Shown: positions 11,101-24,107 of the stretch, in pieces
How the letters are laid out: each line of letters begins with the position of its first letter
How positions within the stretch are numbered: position 1 is the stretch's first letter
The notes under the pieces: model-generated
Database searches by the model: none
What the model saw: only the letters and a program-made list of their open reading frames with translations
Told to the model about the DNA's origin: nothing
Program-made: the position numbers and the translations under genes
NCBI GenBank assembly: GCA_963556495.2
Contig: OY747702.1
Coordinates: 55,035,786-55,099,785, forward strand
Reading direction: 5' to 3'
Length of the DNA stretch: 64,000 bases
Source of the DNA: Valencia hispanica
Taxonomy: Eukaryota; Chordata; Actinopteri; Cyprinodontiformes; Valenciidae

Positions 11101-12480
11101 AACTTTACAGACAAAAAATACATACATAAATGCAATTTTAAATATTACTGAGAAAAATATTCTTTTAAATTAATTTTTTTAAATGTAATAAAAAGTATAG
11201 GTCAAAATGCTAAAATATTTTTTATCTCCCAAAACCTTCCACGGGTTCCTTTTTCTTTAAAATCCTCTTGTAAACGACCGATTACAAAATTCGGTTGCCA
11301 ACCACAAGCCTTTCTTGGTTTGCAAATAAAACGTGAGCCTATATTACATTAGTTAATGAAATATGTCTGATACAAACATTTACAAAAAATATTTTTCTTG
11401 CATTATGAAGTGGAACAAGAATTAATAATAAAGGTTTGAAATTAACTATTTAAGCAATTATATTTAAATATCTTAAATATATTTAGATTTGTACCTTTCT
11501 GGATTGCAAAAACAAAATCCTTGTGGTGTCAGTTCTCAAGATCTTCCACATGGTGGTGCCAGAGTTCTACCAAATCTTCTTAACTTTAAAGTCTACCCAA
11601 CAACAGTCCTGAGACCTCTTCCAACAAAGGATAACTTTTTTTTTTACACAGTGTGTTTACCAGACTGAACAGTGTCCCATGTTAATCCTGCAAAATTATT
11701 TTATTATGATATGCACCTTAAATCATACAAACTGTTCACATACAGCGATTCACAGAATAAATTGAATCTAACTAATTAATTAAAAAGAGACATGCACACA
11801 CTGTTAATACACCTCCATAAAAAGTTCAACAATAGATCAATAATAAGCTCTTTTTAATGTAGGAAATAAACAAGTTTTTAAATTTAACTAAGGCCTTGCA
11901 GTAAATTGCATGTCAAAAACCTTATTAAACATATTATTCTGTGTTGCAGTCAGCTCTTCTCATTGTTTTTTGGGGTACAATATATCAGCAGCCATTTTCC
12001 AAAAATGACCATTAAAAGCTATTAGAAATGGCAGCAAAGGAAAGAATTTGTTTATGAAACCGGATGAATCCTTTTCTGCCATTAGATCGTATTACGGGTA
12101 CAGGAAATGTGAACAATGATTTATTTTTTGCCACTGTACAGAAGAAAATAGAAGTGTGGGGATTATGATGCAGAAATGCACTTTTCTGAAAAAACAAAAA
12201 CAAAACAACTACTAATTTAAATGTATCGCAGCCATCATTTCGCTCACAAATGCGCACTATTTTTTCTTAATCTACCATAGTTGAAAATTCCTGAAAATAT
12301 GAAGAAAATTAATTCATTAATTTCCCATGTGTTGATCTGTTTCAGGATTTGGTTTGAGCTTAATGGTGATTAGATGGTTGTGCAGGACCTACCCTGGATA
12401 TGTTATTAGACATCACTGAGCTAACACAGAGATAAATGTACATCCATATTTTTAGTGACTCTTATATCTAACAGTCATTT
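11101..12480. other. intergenic, no gene seen
   Basis: AT-rich sequence upstream of tapt1 without exons, LINE frames or TIR pairs that I can recognise. Confidence 0.4.
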
Positions 12481-12720
12481 CAATGGGGCAGGTCATCAGT
12501 CCATCAAGGTCAACCGAGGACAAGCAATCATGCACATAAACATGCCGACTTCTGTGGCCAATTTATAGAGACCAATTAATCTAACAGACATTTTAGTAGG
12601 AAACTGTAGTGCCTGTAAAGGTTAGACGCAAACCCCATGCAGAAGGACCCCAGGCCTAGGGTTGGAACCCAGGACCTACTTACTGCAAGGCAACATTGCT
12701 AACTGAGCAATGCTAACATA
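12480..12720. repeat. unclassified interspersed repeat
   Basis: Contains the chain GGTCATCAGTCCATC ... CCAATTAATCTAACA ... CCCATGCAGAAGGACCCCAG ... GGTTGGAACCCAGGACCTAC. This order is seen in a widespread old fish repeat. A shorter relative lies at about 23810-23870. Class unknown. Confidence 0.4.
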
Positions 12721-13662
12721 TAAAAATAAAACAAGCAAGCAAACTAAAAGTAAATGTTTTCGCTGATGGTGTTGAAAGAAATCCCAGCCTCGCCCTAAAT
12801 CTCTTTCTCCGCTAGCAACAGATTTTGTCCTCAAACGTCATTTTCCATAAGAGGTAAAGTGAAGGTTTACACCATCTGGCTAAATCGAAGAAATCCGTTT
12901 TTGACGTACTTATGTCTGTCCAAACTCATACAAATTTTAAATGTGTTATATTTTTGTTCCAGTTCATTTATACTTGCTTTGTAGTAAAGGAACTTTAGCT
13001 GGCTTAAGATCTTTAGGATGATTAAAACTGCAATTGTCAAGCTACAAACTGCATGTCTGTTAAGCAGCCAACTGCAGGCTTGCTACCCTGCATAATAACC
13101 AAGCTGATATCAGCTTGTTATACTGGATGATAAAACAGATTGTATTCTCCACAATGAGCAGATGGAACTTCTAAATCCGGAAGGTGTTTATTTCATATTT
13201 TTGATCATGTCTATGTATCAAAATTAAAATTGCAATAATGCATACTTTGTTTATAACTTTGATGGTCATGTCATTTTTGGGCAGTGCATTACTTTGCTGT
13301 ATTAAATAAAATGAATCACTGTGGATCTAAAATGTCTTTACATCGTTGTTGAAATGTTAGGTTTCGGTGATGTCAAAAATGAGACCATGAAAAATTCTCT
13401 CAACATTTTCCCACCTTTCGTTACACCCCCCCCAAAAAAAACTGCTTCTTTGGCGTACCTTAATGACTGCACATCTTTACACTGATAAAATGTAGAAACA
13501 TCTTCTGATTCAGTTTTAGCATTCAGTCTTTTTGAGTTCAAACCAGCCACCAGTAATAGTGAATTTAATATGCTGCAAATACGTCCTAGTTACATTTTCC
13601 AGCCACGTGTATTCCTCAACTAAATCCATAATCTGCTGAGAGGTTACAAGGATCACGGTTTA

Positions 13663-13698
13663 TTTAGGGTCATCCATAAAAGCATGGATGACCCTAAA
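13663..13698. repeat. perfect 15-bp inverted repeat at LINE 5' junction
   Basis: TTTAGGGTCATCCAT at 13663-13677 is the exact reverse complement of 13684-13698, with a six-base loop. The right arm is LINE coding sequence, so the left arm is an inverted copy of it at the truncation point. Confidence 0.8.
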
Positions 13699-15140
13699 CT
13701 TTTTGCTTTTAAATTCTGACAAGACAGAAGTTGCTGTCTTTGGACCAGAAGTTCTTAAACAGAAACTGATTAGTCAATCACTTCATCTGGATGGCATTAA
13801 ATTGGCCCCCAGTAATAACGTAAAGAACCTCGGCGTTATTTTTGACCAAGACTTGACATTTAAATCCCATATTAAACAGGTTTCTAGGATTTCCTTCTTT
13901 CACCTCAGGAATATTGCTAAAATTAGAAACATCCTGTCCAGGAGTGATGCTGAGAAACTAGTCCATGCATTTGTTACCTCAAGGCTGGTCTACTGTAATT
14001 CTTTACTATCAGGAAGTCCACAAAATGCCATTTAAAGCCTTCAGTTGATCCAAAATGCGGCAGCAAGAGTTCTGATGAATATTAATAAGAGAGATCACAT
14101 TTCTCCTGTTTTAGCTTCCCTTCATTGGCTCCCTGTTAAATCCAGAATAGAATTTAAGATCCTTCTTCTTACATACAAAGCCCTTAATAATCAAGCTCCA
14201 TCATACATCAGAGATCTAATTGTTCCATATGTTCCTAAAAGAGCCCTTCGCTCTCAGACTGCAGGTTTACTTGTAGTTCCTAGGATCTCTAAAAGTAGAA
14301 TGGGAGGCAGATCTTTTAGTTTTCAGGCTCCTCTCCTGTGGAACCAGCTCCCAGCTTTAGTCCGTGAGGCAGACACTCTGTTTACTTTTAAGGCCAGGCT
14401 TAAAACTTTCCTTTTTGATAAAGCTTATAGTTAGAGTGGCTTAGGTCATTCTGAGCTATCTCTGTAGTTATGCTGCTATAGGCTTAGACTGCTGGAGGAC
14501 AGACTTACCAATTTTCTTCACTCTGCTACTTCCTTTTCTCCTACGACTCTCCAGTTGTATTACAATACATTCTGTTATTTCGACTGTTAACTTTGTTTTC
14601 TCTCAGTGTTTTTCTCCCCATCGAAGATACACCTGGTCTGGTATCCTGCTTGGCTGCAATGCCCTGTTGGACGGGGGTCATCGACTGGAATGATCCTCTC
14701 AGTAACTGAAGATCCACTGTGTCCTGTTATCAACTTTTTACTTTCTGTAACATAGAGAGTATTCTTATATCAGATCTTCTGTTCCTTCTGTGTTTCTGCT
14801 CTGTCTTCTCAAACCCCCAGTCGGTCGTGGCAGATGGCCGCTCCTACTGAGCCTGGTTCTGTTGGAGGTTTCTTCCTGTTAAAGGGGAGTTTTTCCTCTC
14901 CACTGTCGCTACATGCTTGCTCAGTATGAGGGATTGCTGAAGGATTGCTGTGGTTGGAAATCTGCCCAACCTCACGCCAATGACTGACGCAATCTGCTGG
15001 GATTCCTTAAATAGGAAACTTTTTAACTGATTGGAATGTTTGTATAATTGTATTGAAATGACTTCTTGTTAAGTGCCTTGAGATGACATCTGTTGTGAAT
15101 TGGCGCTATATAAATAAACTGAATTGAATTGAATTGAATT
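13684..15140 (+). mobile_element. L2-like LINE, 5'-truncated, GAATT tail
   Basis: One long frame, 13688-14434, encodes the C-terminal part of an L2-type ORF2. It contains LGVIFDQDLTFKSHIKQV, LIQNAAARVL, SLHWLPVKSRIEFKILLLTY and LWNQLPALVREADTLF. A single in-frame TAA at 14033 interrupts it; the frame is otherwise intact, so the insertion is fairly young. A 700-bp 3' UTR follows, ending GGCGCTATATAAATAAACTG and a GAATT tandem tail at 15120-15139. The last 150 bp recur at 37498-37648. The endonuclease and most of the RT are missing. Confidence 0.88.
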
Positions 15141-15749
15141 TATTTCTACAAAGGTATCAGTCAGGAGCAGAAAACAAAAATATCCACAGGATTATGACGC
15201 AGTAAAGACATAAGAAATTGGGAGATTTCTGGACAAAATGCATTAGAAAACGAGGAGCAGAACTGTTTGTAGGACCACCAGCAACACTGATGCCTCGTTT
15301 CCACTGAGTGATAACGTGTAACGTGGCATCATACAAGTGTTAAAACAAACATGACGTGTTAGTGTGTCTTGTGCATGTAGCAAGCACTGATGTTTTTCTG
15401 CCCCCAAATCAATGAGGACCCGGGAATGGTGCGCTACGGGTCGACTGATTGGAACGCTTTTACAATGAAAACAGTCAAAACAGCGTACCAAACCGCACCA
15501 ACCCATGCCACACCCCTTAGAGGAAAAAAGGCATAAGAGAGGTTTAAAATTGAAAATAACCTCATGGGAGAATAAAGTGTGGACTCATTTAACCAAACTT
15601 GAAGTTTTGTCAGTCAGCTAAAACCTCAAACTTTCAGGTTTTCTACTTGAACGCTGAAGACTGATGACATTTCTATCGTAATGAATTCAGATCAACAAAC
15701 GAACGTTAGGATCCATTAGATGTTTGTACTTTTTGTTTTGGTTTTTGAT
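15141..15749. other. intergenic, no feature seen
   Basis: No gene or recognisable transposon. A minus-strand open frame at 15243-15506 has no supporting motif. Confidence 0.35.
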
Positions 15750-17400
15750 CTTTTGTTAATCATTTTCCTCTGTTAGTTCTGTTTTACTTTATTTTTTCTT
15801 TAGGATTATTCTGTTATTTGAGTTCTGCTTGGTTATTATATCTTTATTTTTTCCTTCTACGTTTTCTCCTTTTCTGTCTCACCTTTACGTTATTAGGGTG
15901 AATGCTCTAGGCATTGATCATTGCTTCCGTACGCTTTTTGAACTTCATCTACTTCTGCATACTTTGTGCTATTTTAACCATTCAACTTTTCAATTATTCT
16001 GCTTATTCTGCTCTTTCCGGCTATATCTTTTGGTATTCATAACCTTTATACTTTTAATAATATTCAACTTTTTATGCTTTTTTTGCTCCCATTGAAATGA
16101 ATGAAAAACCTAAAAAATTCCGCTAAATCTCGCCTGTTTTGCAAAACTAACTACTTCCACATACTTCCACTTAGAAACACCATTCAAATCTTAAAATGTA
16201 GTCATACTCTTCAGCTATTACTGTATGTCTCGGCTTCTTCCTAACTTGTACCGTTTTCATACAATCCTTCCTCAAATTTCTGGTCCCGAAATGATCAGAT
16301 TTCTGAAAATACAATCATTTCTATGGGCGCAAAGCAATTAAGCTAGAGTGGCCCACTCTAGCAGAATTACACTTTTTCACTCTTTCTGCACATATTATAT
16401 ATCAAAACGTAGGTTATCAATTTTTGCTTCAGGAAATGTTACTAAAATTTATGTGACAGTTACAGTTTCTTGGCAAATCGACCCGAAGCAAAGTGGACAC
16501 ACCCAGGAGGGACCATTGGAATGCATTGGGACTGAGCAAAAATTCAGAGGACAGCTGGATTCTGACCTATATTCGTAAAGTCATATCTCATAAACGATGC
16601 GACGTAGAAACATGAGCCTTGTGCCAATATAACTTCAGACCTTCTTGACGCTCATGATTCAACAACTTTTTTGATACCTGTTACCGTTTCTCCATAAGTT
16701 TTGTTTGTTCGAGTGTAACATATCTGCTCTTCGCTAAAACGGCTCAGATTCAAAAATGCCAAAATCATGTTAATTTTTACAAAATCACTGCTCCCAGACA
16801 GATTGAGGTACACACATGAAACGAACCATGATTATTCATCAAAGCCTGCTGATACTCACAGTGAAAGAATAATTTCGATAGCTCTTATATTTTCCGAGTA
16901 ACAGGATGTAGTTCGGGACCAAGGAAAGACAGATTAATGTTTCCATTAAATTTATCAACATATTTGACGTCATTTTACGGCTGTAATATAATATTTTCAA
17001 CAAATTGAGTGGTTTGAGAACGTTCCCCTATCCGTTCCGATAAAAACAGTACATTGGTGACGTCGATACGCCTTATGGTTCTTAAGTTATTAAGAGTAGT
17101 TCGGAAGCTGCGTTACCTGTTAAAACGGCTGAGAAATTAGGAGACATAAGTGAAGTGCTGCACTTAGACTGTCTCCCCCAGTCACAGCCTGCGTGTGATT
17201 GGTCGAAAAATGTCAGGCCTTTTCATGGCTTTAGGTGGAGCTCCCTCTTGTGGTAGAAAAGAGAATTACTATACATTATGGCCTACACTGTAAAACTGAC
17301 GTTTCAGGGTTATTGTAAGACGTCTCAAACAACTTGTAGACAAATCACTTCACCAGGACTTTGATTACTCTGGAAAATATGATGATCAATACCGTCTCAT
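15750..17400. repeat. left flank of a large unclassified repeat block
   Basis: Pyrimidine-rich start, then CTCCCATTGAAATGAATGAA near 16087 and TACAATCATTTCTATGGGCG near 16310, motifs I associate with a long AT-rich interspersed repeat in fishes. No transposase, RT or TIR is recognised. It appears continuous with the minisatellite at 17401-20260. Confidence 0.35.
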
Positions 17401-20260
17401 AGGTACTAGGCAGGTAACAGCGGCCATTTTACTGTTCCAACACCTGGAAAACAGTGATTACTTTTAAATGGCAGTTACACAGACTTGTATGTTTAGACAA
17501 TCGTAGGCATTATAAATGGAGTAAGATATTGTTAGCTAACTTACTATTGTTACCCATTATACTAACACTTGCATTTAAGCTAACATAAGCATTTTAGCTA
17601 ATTTTGACTTAATAGCTAAAGTTAACACAGAATGGATTGAGATACAGTTAACCAACATGTTAGTGTTTGCCAACATGCTATCTGTGTCATTTAAGCTAAC
17701 ATTAGCATTTTAGCTAACATTAGCATTTTAGCAAATTTTAGCTATCATTTGGTTTTTGGGTTGATTGTAACATACTGAATGATTTGAATTATTGTTAACC
17801 AACATTTTAGTGTTTGCCAACATGCTATCTGTAGCATTTTAGCTAACATTAGCATTTTAGCTAACATTAGCTATTATTTGGTTTTTGGGTTGATTTGAAC
17901 AAACGGAATGAGTTAAGTTATTGTTAACCAATGTATTCATGGTTGCCAACATACTACAAATAGGGTTTTTGCTAACCATAGAAATTTAGCTCATTCAAGC
18001 TAACAATTGGATTTTAGATAATCATTTAATTTTTTAGAATATTTTAAAACACTGAAAGGATTAAGTATATGGTAACGAACATGATACTGTTTGCCAACAT
18101 GCTACCACTAACATTTAAGCTAACACTAGTATATCAGTTAGTATCAAAATTCAAGCTAATTCACCTAATTTTAGCTAACACTTCCCTTTAAGCATATTTT
18201 TGATTATACTGAATGGATTGAATTATTTTTAACCAACATGTTTGTGTTTGTCAACATGCTACCACTAGCATTTTAGCTAACATTAGCATGTTAGCTAATA
18301 TTCAATAATATTGGTGTTATAGCTTGTTGTCAATTTACTGAATATAATAAGTCTTCTTTTAACCAACATAGTTGTGTTTCCCAACATGCTACTACTAGCG
18401 TTTTGGGTAATAATTGAAATTTAGTTGATTTAAGGTAACAGTGGCATTTTATCTAATTGTGAGTTTTTCTATGCGGTAGGGTTGGTAGACTACTTTTCTT
18501 TTTTCTGCTGATTCTGTGCATTACACTTCAGCAAGTCTTCTACAGTTGACTTCAAATACTTCAGGTACTAGGCAGGCAACAGTGGACATTTTACTGTTCC
18601 AACACCTGGAAAACAGTGATTACTTTTAAATGGCAGTTACACAGACTTGTGTGTTTAGAATCTTATGCATTATAAATGAAGTAAGATATTGTTAGCTAAC
18701 TTACTTTTGTTATCCATTATACTAACACTAGCATTTAAGCTAACATTAGCATTTTAGCTAATTTTGACTTAATGGCTAAAGTTAACCTACTGAATGGATT
18801 GAGATACAGTTAACCAACATGTTAGTGTTTGCCAACATGCTATCTGTGGCATTTAAGCTAACATTAGCATTTTAGCTAACACTAGCGTTTTAGCTAATTT
18901 TGACTTAATAGCTTAAGTGAACAAACTGAATGGATTAAGATAAAGTTAATCAACATGTTAGTGTTTGCCAACAAGATATCTGTGGCATTTTAGCTATCAT
19001 CGGCATTTTAGCAAATTTTAGCTATCATTTGGCTTAGGGTTGATTTTAACAAACTGAATGGGTTGTTATTCTTAACCAATATGTTCATGTATGCCAACAT
19101 GCTAGCAATAGCTTTTTTACTAACCATAGCAATTTAAGTCTTTCAAGCTAACAATGGAATTTTAGCTAATTTTGACTTAACAACCAAAATTAACATAATG
19201 AATGGATTGAGTTAATGTTAACCAACATGTTGGTACTTACCAACATGCTATCTCTAGCATTTAAGCTAACATTAGCATTTCAGCTAATGTTAGCTAATAT
19301 TTGTACTTGAGGAAGATTTGATCATACTGAAAGGATTAAGTTCATGGTAACGATTATGTTAGTGTTTGCCAACATTCTTTCTGTGGCATTTAACCTAACA
19401 TTAGCATTTTAGCTAACATTAGAAATTTAGCTAATATTAGCTAGCATTTGGTTTTTGGGTTGATTTTAACATACTGAATGGGTTGAGTTATTGTTAACCT
19501 ATATGTTCATGTTTGCTACCATGCTGCGAATGGTTTTTTTTTTTTTTTTCCTAACCATAGCAATTAAGCTCATTCAAGCTAACAATTGAATTTTAGCTCA
19601 TTTTGACTTGACAGCTAGAAGTAACATAATGAATGGATTGAATTACTGTTAGCCAACATGTTGGTGTTTACCAACAAGCTATCTCTAGCATTTAAGCTAA
19701 AATCAACATTTAAGCTAACATTAGTATTTTAGCTAATGTTCGCTAATATTTGCATTTTGGGAAGATGTTAACATACTGAAAGGATTAAGTTAGGTAACGA
19801 ACATGATACTGTTTGCCAACTTACTACCACTAGCATTTTAGCTAACATTTGCATTTCAGCTAATTTTAGCTAACACTTCCCTTTAAGCTTATTTTTATTA
19901 TACTGAATGGTTTGAGTTATTGTTAACCAACATTTTTGTGTTTGGCAACATGCTACGACTAGTATTTTAGCTAATATTAGCATTTTAGATAATTTTTAGT
20001 AATATTGTTGCTATAGCTTGTTTTTATTTTACTGAATAGAGTAAGCTTTTTTTTAACCAACATGTTACTGTTTCTCAACATGCTACTACTAGCGTTTTGG
20101 GTAATATTTGGATTTTAGCTGATTTTGGGTAACAATGGCATTTTAGCTTGTGACAGTTTTTCTTTGTGGTAGGGTTGGCACACTATTTTTCTTTCTTCTG
20201 CTCTTGCTGTTTATTAAACTTCAGCAAGTCTTCTACAGTTGACTTGAAATACTTTAGCCA
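17401..20260. repeat. GCTAAC-rich minisatellite with higher-order duplication
   Basis: About sixteen diverged units, spaced roughly 120-160 bp, share the anchors GTTAACCAACATGTT and TTTGCCAACATGCTA separated by TTAGCTAACATTAGCATTTT tracts. The block is itself duplicated. AGGTACTAGGCAGGTAACAG begins the first half at 17401 and its near-identical match begins the second at 18563. Both halves end with CTTCAGCAAGTCTTCTACAG (18526 and 20219). No reading frame of note. Confidence 0.85.
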
Positions 20261-20864
20261 TTTTCTGCAAATAAATTCAGCTTTCAGCATTCACACTGCA
20301 TTTTCGCAGGAAATGCAACTTTTTCTAGTTTCTCTTTTAGTTGTGGTTAATACTCTGCACTAGTTTCCCTCTTATTTTCACATCTATGCTTATTCCTTGT
20401 TGAGACCTTTTGTTTTATTTTTCAACCTTTAATTTTTCTTCTCTGTCTCATTTCATCTTGCCATTCTGCCACCTTCCCAGCTGCTTCCACCTACGTTTTG
20501 GGATGGCAAGAACTACATCGAAATAAATCCAACAGAAAATATCTATTCACTACTTGAAGAGGGCTGTGGAGGAGAGATCTCCTTAGAATCTCAGAGTTGG
20601 AGAACTTTTAAAAGGTAAAGAGAACAAATATTGTAAACTATGACGTGCCATGCAGATAAGTTCCTACCAAAAGAGACTAAATGCTGAAACCATATAAAAG
20701 TATTAGTTTTTGGGTGTGCATAGGCTACTTATGTATATATCAGGGTGTTGTTTTATTTTATTTTTACTTTTTCCCCCATCACAGATTTTTTATTTTTTTT
20801 TGCTTTTATAATTAAACTGCAAAAGACATATGTCACACTAAAAGTGGAAAAAGTTTTCAGAATA

Positions 20865-21520
20865 ATGATGTTGCGGACACACAGCCATTGGGTGGCGCTA
20901 ACCCACATTCTAGCTCCGACAGGAGAAGAAGAGGACCAGAGGTTATATAACGCACCGCCGCAGACCTTCAAACTGTCTCCAGTTCTGGCGTTCAGCCAAA
21001 CAGCGCCAGGAGAGATCCAATTCTTCTTTCGCGGGCGAGGGAAGGAAACGAGTTTCTGGGAGAAACTCCCTCCGAGGACGACAATACTGCGGATCAATCA
21101 GGTGAATCGCAACCCAGTTTGTTTAGAGATAAACCCCACTGTTCCGCCCTGAACCCTGCTTTCTGAACAGATGCTGCCGTGTGGAGCGAGCTGCTAACAA
21201 GCTACTGAATGCCGCAGAACCGCGTCCAGACTGGAGCATTACCCCACCGCGACAAAGCCTGGGACAATGCTATCTTGAACCTGCAGAGAAGGTACTGTGT
21301 CAGTGAAATGAGGTGCAGCTGATCGCTGTTTAGCAAGCCAGAGAGGACGACACACGCCGTCCAAGCTAATGCTACCCGCGATTCGACAGCTATAATCCCC
21401 CCACTGCTAACGGACCGCAGCTGTGGCTAGCCTGCGGGCTAACGTTGTTTTGGCTTCGTCCATCATCCACGGAGCAACCTGGAGAACATTAACCATTCAA
21501 TAAGGTCTGTCTGGGCAGAG
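20865..21520 (+). promoter_or_regulatory. orphan CpG-dense segment with TATA-like box
   Basis: Composition changes sharply to GC/CpG-rich. GGTTATATAACGC at 20941-20953 contains a TATATAA box. Downstream are possible donors at 21100 (CAG|GTGAAT) and 21291 (AAG|GTACTG), and an AATAAA near 21730. It could be an unannotated promoter with a first noncoding exon, or an LTR/other transposon end. An open frame at 20745-21152 spans it but resembles no family I know and runs across the TATA-like box. Confidence 0.3.
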
Positions 21521-22900
21521 GCGAGATTAGGTTAGTTTAAACAAGATTTAAGGGTTGTTCGTTTCACTGTGATTTGTTACTTTGTGTAAGATATAATTTA
21601 TTGTTTGGGTACAAACAGGCCGGTCGGCCTGGAGGTTTAAACAGTGATTCTCGAGGTTTCCGATGGAAAGTTGTTTTATATCCTGCAACCTGAGTTACTC
21701 AGTCCGACAGTTTCCTTTGTTTGATGTTTAATAAATGATCTGGAGCGACTTTAAGCAGCGCCACGTGAGTTAGCTGTAAGCTACATGCCATAGCGAACAC
21801 CGTGGGCTCGCCATTGATGGCCTTTTATTCATGAACAATAGACTGCCATTAATGCTATTCAAAATAGAGATTTTAAACACTAAACTAATCCTTTAAGTCA
21901 TTTTTGAGACCGCCTTCTTGGTAAGTCAAAATACAAAATTAGATCGACATAATTGGTACTGCCGTTAACGTCAGCATAAAGTCTAAATATTAAATTAGAT
22001 CAATCACTGTGGTGACCAATCCATTAAACAGAATCAATTATCTATTGATTTCTAATTCAGCAAATGGTTTATTGAAACATTGCTTCTTCCAAATAATCTT
22101 CACTTCTGCTTTGCATTGTGAATTGGTGGTTTGAAAACAAACCAGAATGTGCTTAGTCTTAAACTAATCACATTTAGTTTAAAACTAACTTAGCTTCATT
22201 CCCAACACAGTTCAATATAAGCCTTGGTCTTTGATGAAACATTCATTCTGAATCGTGGCATCATTATCAATTTATTGTTATGGTTTCTATTTCTGTGCAT
22301 ATTTATCACTTTTACTGTTTGAGTGTTAGTTTTATTATAGTTATTTTTTTCTTAATAGTTTAGTTGTATGTTACTAGTTTGGTGAGTTGTTGATTAAAGT
22401 ATGTTAACTGAAAGTTGAATTCTTTTTGTAATAAACTCTTGTATTTTGGAAAACCGTTATTTCACCTACATGTGTAGAAACTTTCTGTTCAGGTACGCCA
22501 AGAACTTATTCCTTCATATATTGTTTAATTACCTCAGCCTTATCAGGCAGGTAATCATAAACATAAAGTGAGACTGAACAATTTGGCCATTGTATTCCTG
22601 GAATCCAGGTGGTGCCCCTAAACTTGGTAATTTTTACATAAAATTATTAATCTTATTAGTAATTGCCCTAAGCAATTATTTATAATTATTCATAGCCAAA
22701 ATCTACCTATCTGTGGCACAACAATGATCATGGTCTTTTTTTAATTCATAGAAACTTGGCATTTTAATGGGGCTGTGTACAAGTTTTATGTTGGTAGATC
22801 ATGTTAGTTTTGTTAAAAATGTTTTGGTCATAACCGTGATCTCTAAAACCTTGGTAAATAGAGTTAATGCGGTCGGGACAGTGGAGAGGTTCGTGTTGGA
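21521..22900. other. intergenic, no gene seen
   Basis: AT-rich DNA without recognised elements. Confidence 0.35.
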
Positions 22901-23189
22901 AATGAAGGAAAAAAAATTGTTCAATATAAAACTGAATACAATAAAATGTCCCTCAGCACACAGCTGGACCAGATCTTCTACCGGGGGTGGGGTGGGGTGC
23001 ACAGATCACCACATTTGACATGCGTGTGGCTGGCATCAGTACGCATGGAGACAGAGACAACCTACTGCCCCGATAAGCAGGACCATCCAGTTTCCACAGT
23101 ACAGTTTGTAAACATTTTTATTTATAAGCGTAACAACATCCTATTAAACTGAAGTGCTTGATGAAACAACAGTACCTCACACCCCCCAC

Positions 23190-23400
23190 CCCCAGATTGA
23201 TATTCACAGGATCTCCATGCATGGTCACCCCCAAATGTAATCATTATTTCCTTGGCAAATTTCTAACATTTCCTGAAAGTTGAATCCAAATCCGTCCATA
23301 ATTTCTTGAGTTATTATGCTAAAAGACAGAGAGACGCCAACATGAGCTCTTTGGCGGAGGTGATAAACTGATGAGATAAATATTCAAAGTAAACTGTTCC
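23190..23400. repeat. unclassified interspersed repeat
   Basis: Contains TAATTTCTTGAGTTATTATG, AGACAGAGAGACGCCAACAT and CTCTTTGGCGGAGGTGATAA, a recurrent repeat signature in fish genomes. Class not known to me. Confidence 0.35.
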
Positions 23401-23409
23401 CGTGTTGCA

Positions 23410-23577
23410 GTTCCCCTGTTTTACCACTAGATGCTGTGCGTACGCATGGTCAGAGCTGTTATTATATTTAGGAACATTTCTATGCACAAGTATAAGACGG
23501 CAAATACCACACTACGTGTAAGATTGTTCCTACGCACAAAATACGCACAGATCTGTACAGTTGATAAATGAGGGCCC
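23410..23577. mobile_element. solo Harbinger-like terminus
   Basis: Ends TACGCACAGATCTGTACAGT followed by TGATAAATGAGGGCCC. On the minus strand this is GGGCCCTCATTTATCA, the terminus type of fish Harbinger elements and similar to the ends at 1236 and 2608. The partner end was not found. Confidence 0.4.
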
Positions 23578-24107
23578 AGGAGCAGCATTCATTTGACTTG
23601 CCGCTGATTTGCTGTACCGCCAAGAGAGGAGACTGTCTGTATTAATGCATATGAAGGAAGGTACATTTGGTGTTTGAACTTTTAAAACTGGCAGGTATGA
23701 ACATTTTTGGAGGGGTCTAAAGTACAGTGAATTTCAGCTATTTGCGGCCGGTTACGGTCAGTAACCCTCGAGAATACCGGGGTCTACTGTATGCATATTT
23801 TTGGACAGCGTGAAGTAGCCAGAGTACTCTGAGAAAACCCACACAGGCACTTGGATGTCATGGAAACACTACACCAAAAGACCTGCACAGGTGAACTCTA
23901 CAGTAGAAACCTTTTCACTGTGAGAGGAAAGTTCCCACCACCAAGCAGCCCTGGCAGAGAAAATAAAATTTTTATTTCTGGAATACTATGCAAAATAAGA
24001 AAAAAATAAAAATGCAAAAGAGCTTCCAGGTTAGAAAACCGTCATTTTAAGTCTGAGTTTTGTATGTTTTGGCGTCAATAGGGGAAATTAAACACATATG
24101 GTCCAAC

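Noticed and set aside
13688..14434. In-frame stop at 14033 as programmed read-through
   Set aside because: The frame is a truncated LINE copy; a simple nonsense mutation in dead DNA is enough.
17401..20260. CRISPR-like repeat array
   Set aside because: Units are diverged, lack unique fixed-length spacers, and the genome is clearly that of a vertebrate.
20745..21152. 135-residue open frame on the plus strand
   Set aside because: It crosses the TATA-like box and a sharp composition change, has no recognisable domain, and an equally long contradictory frame lies on the other strand.
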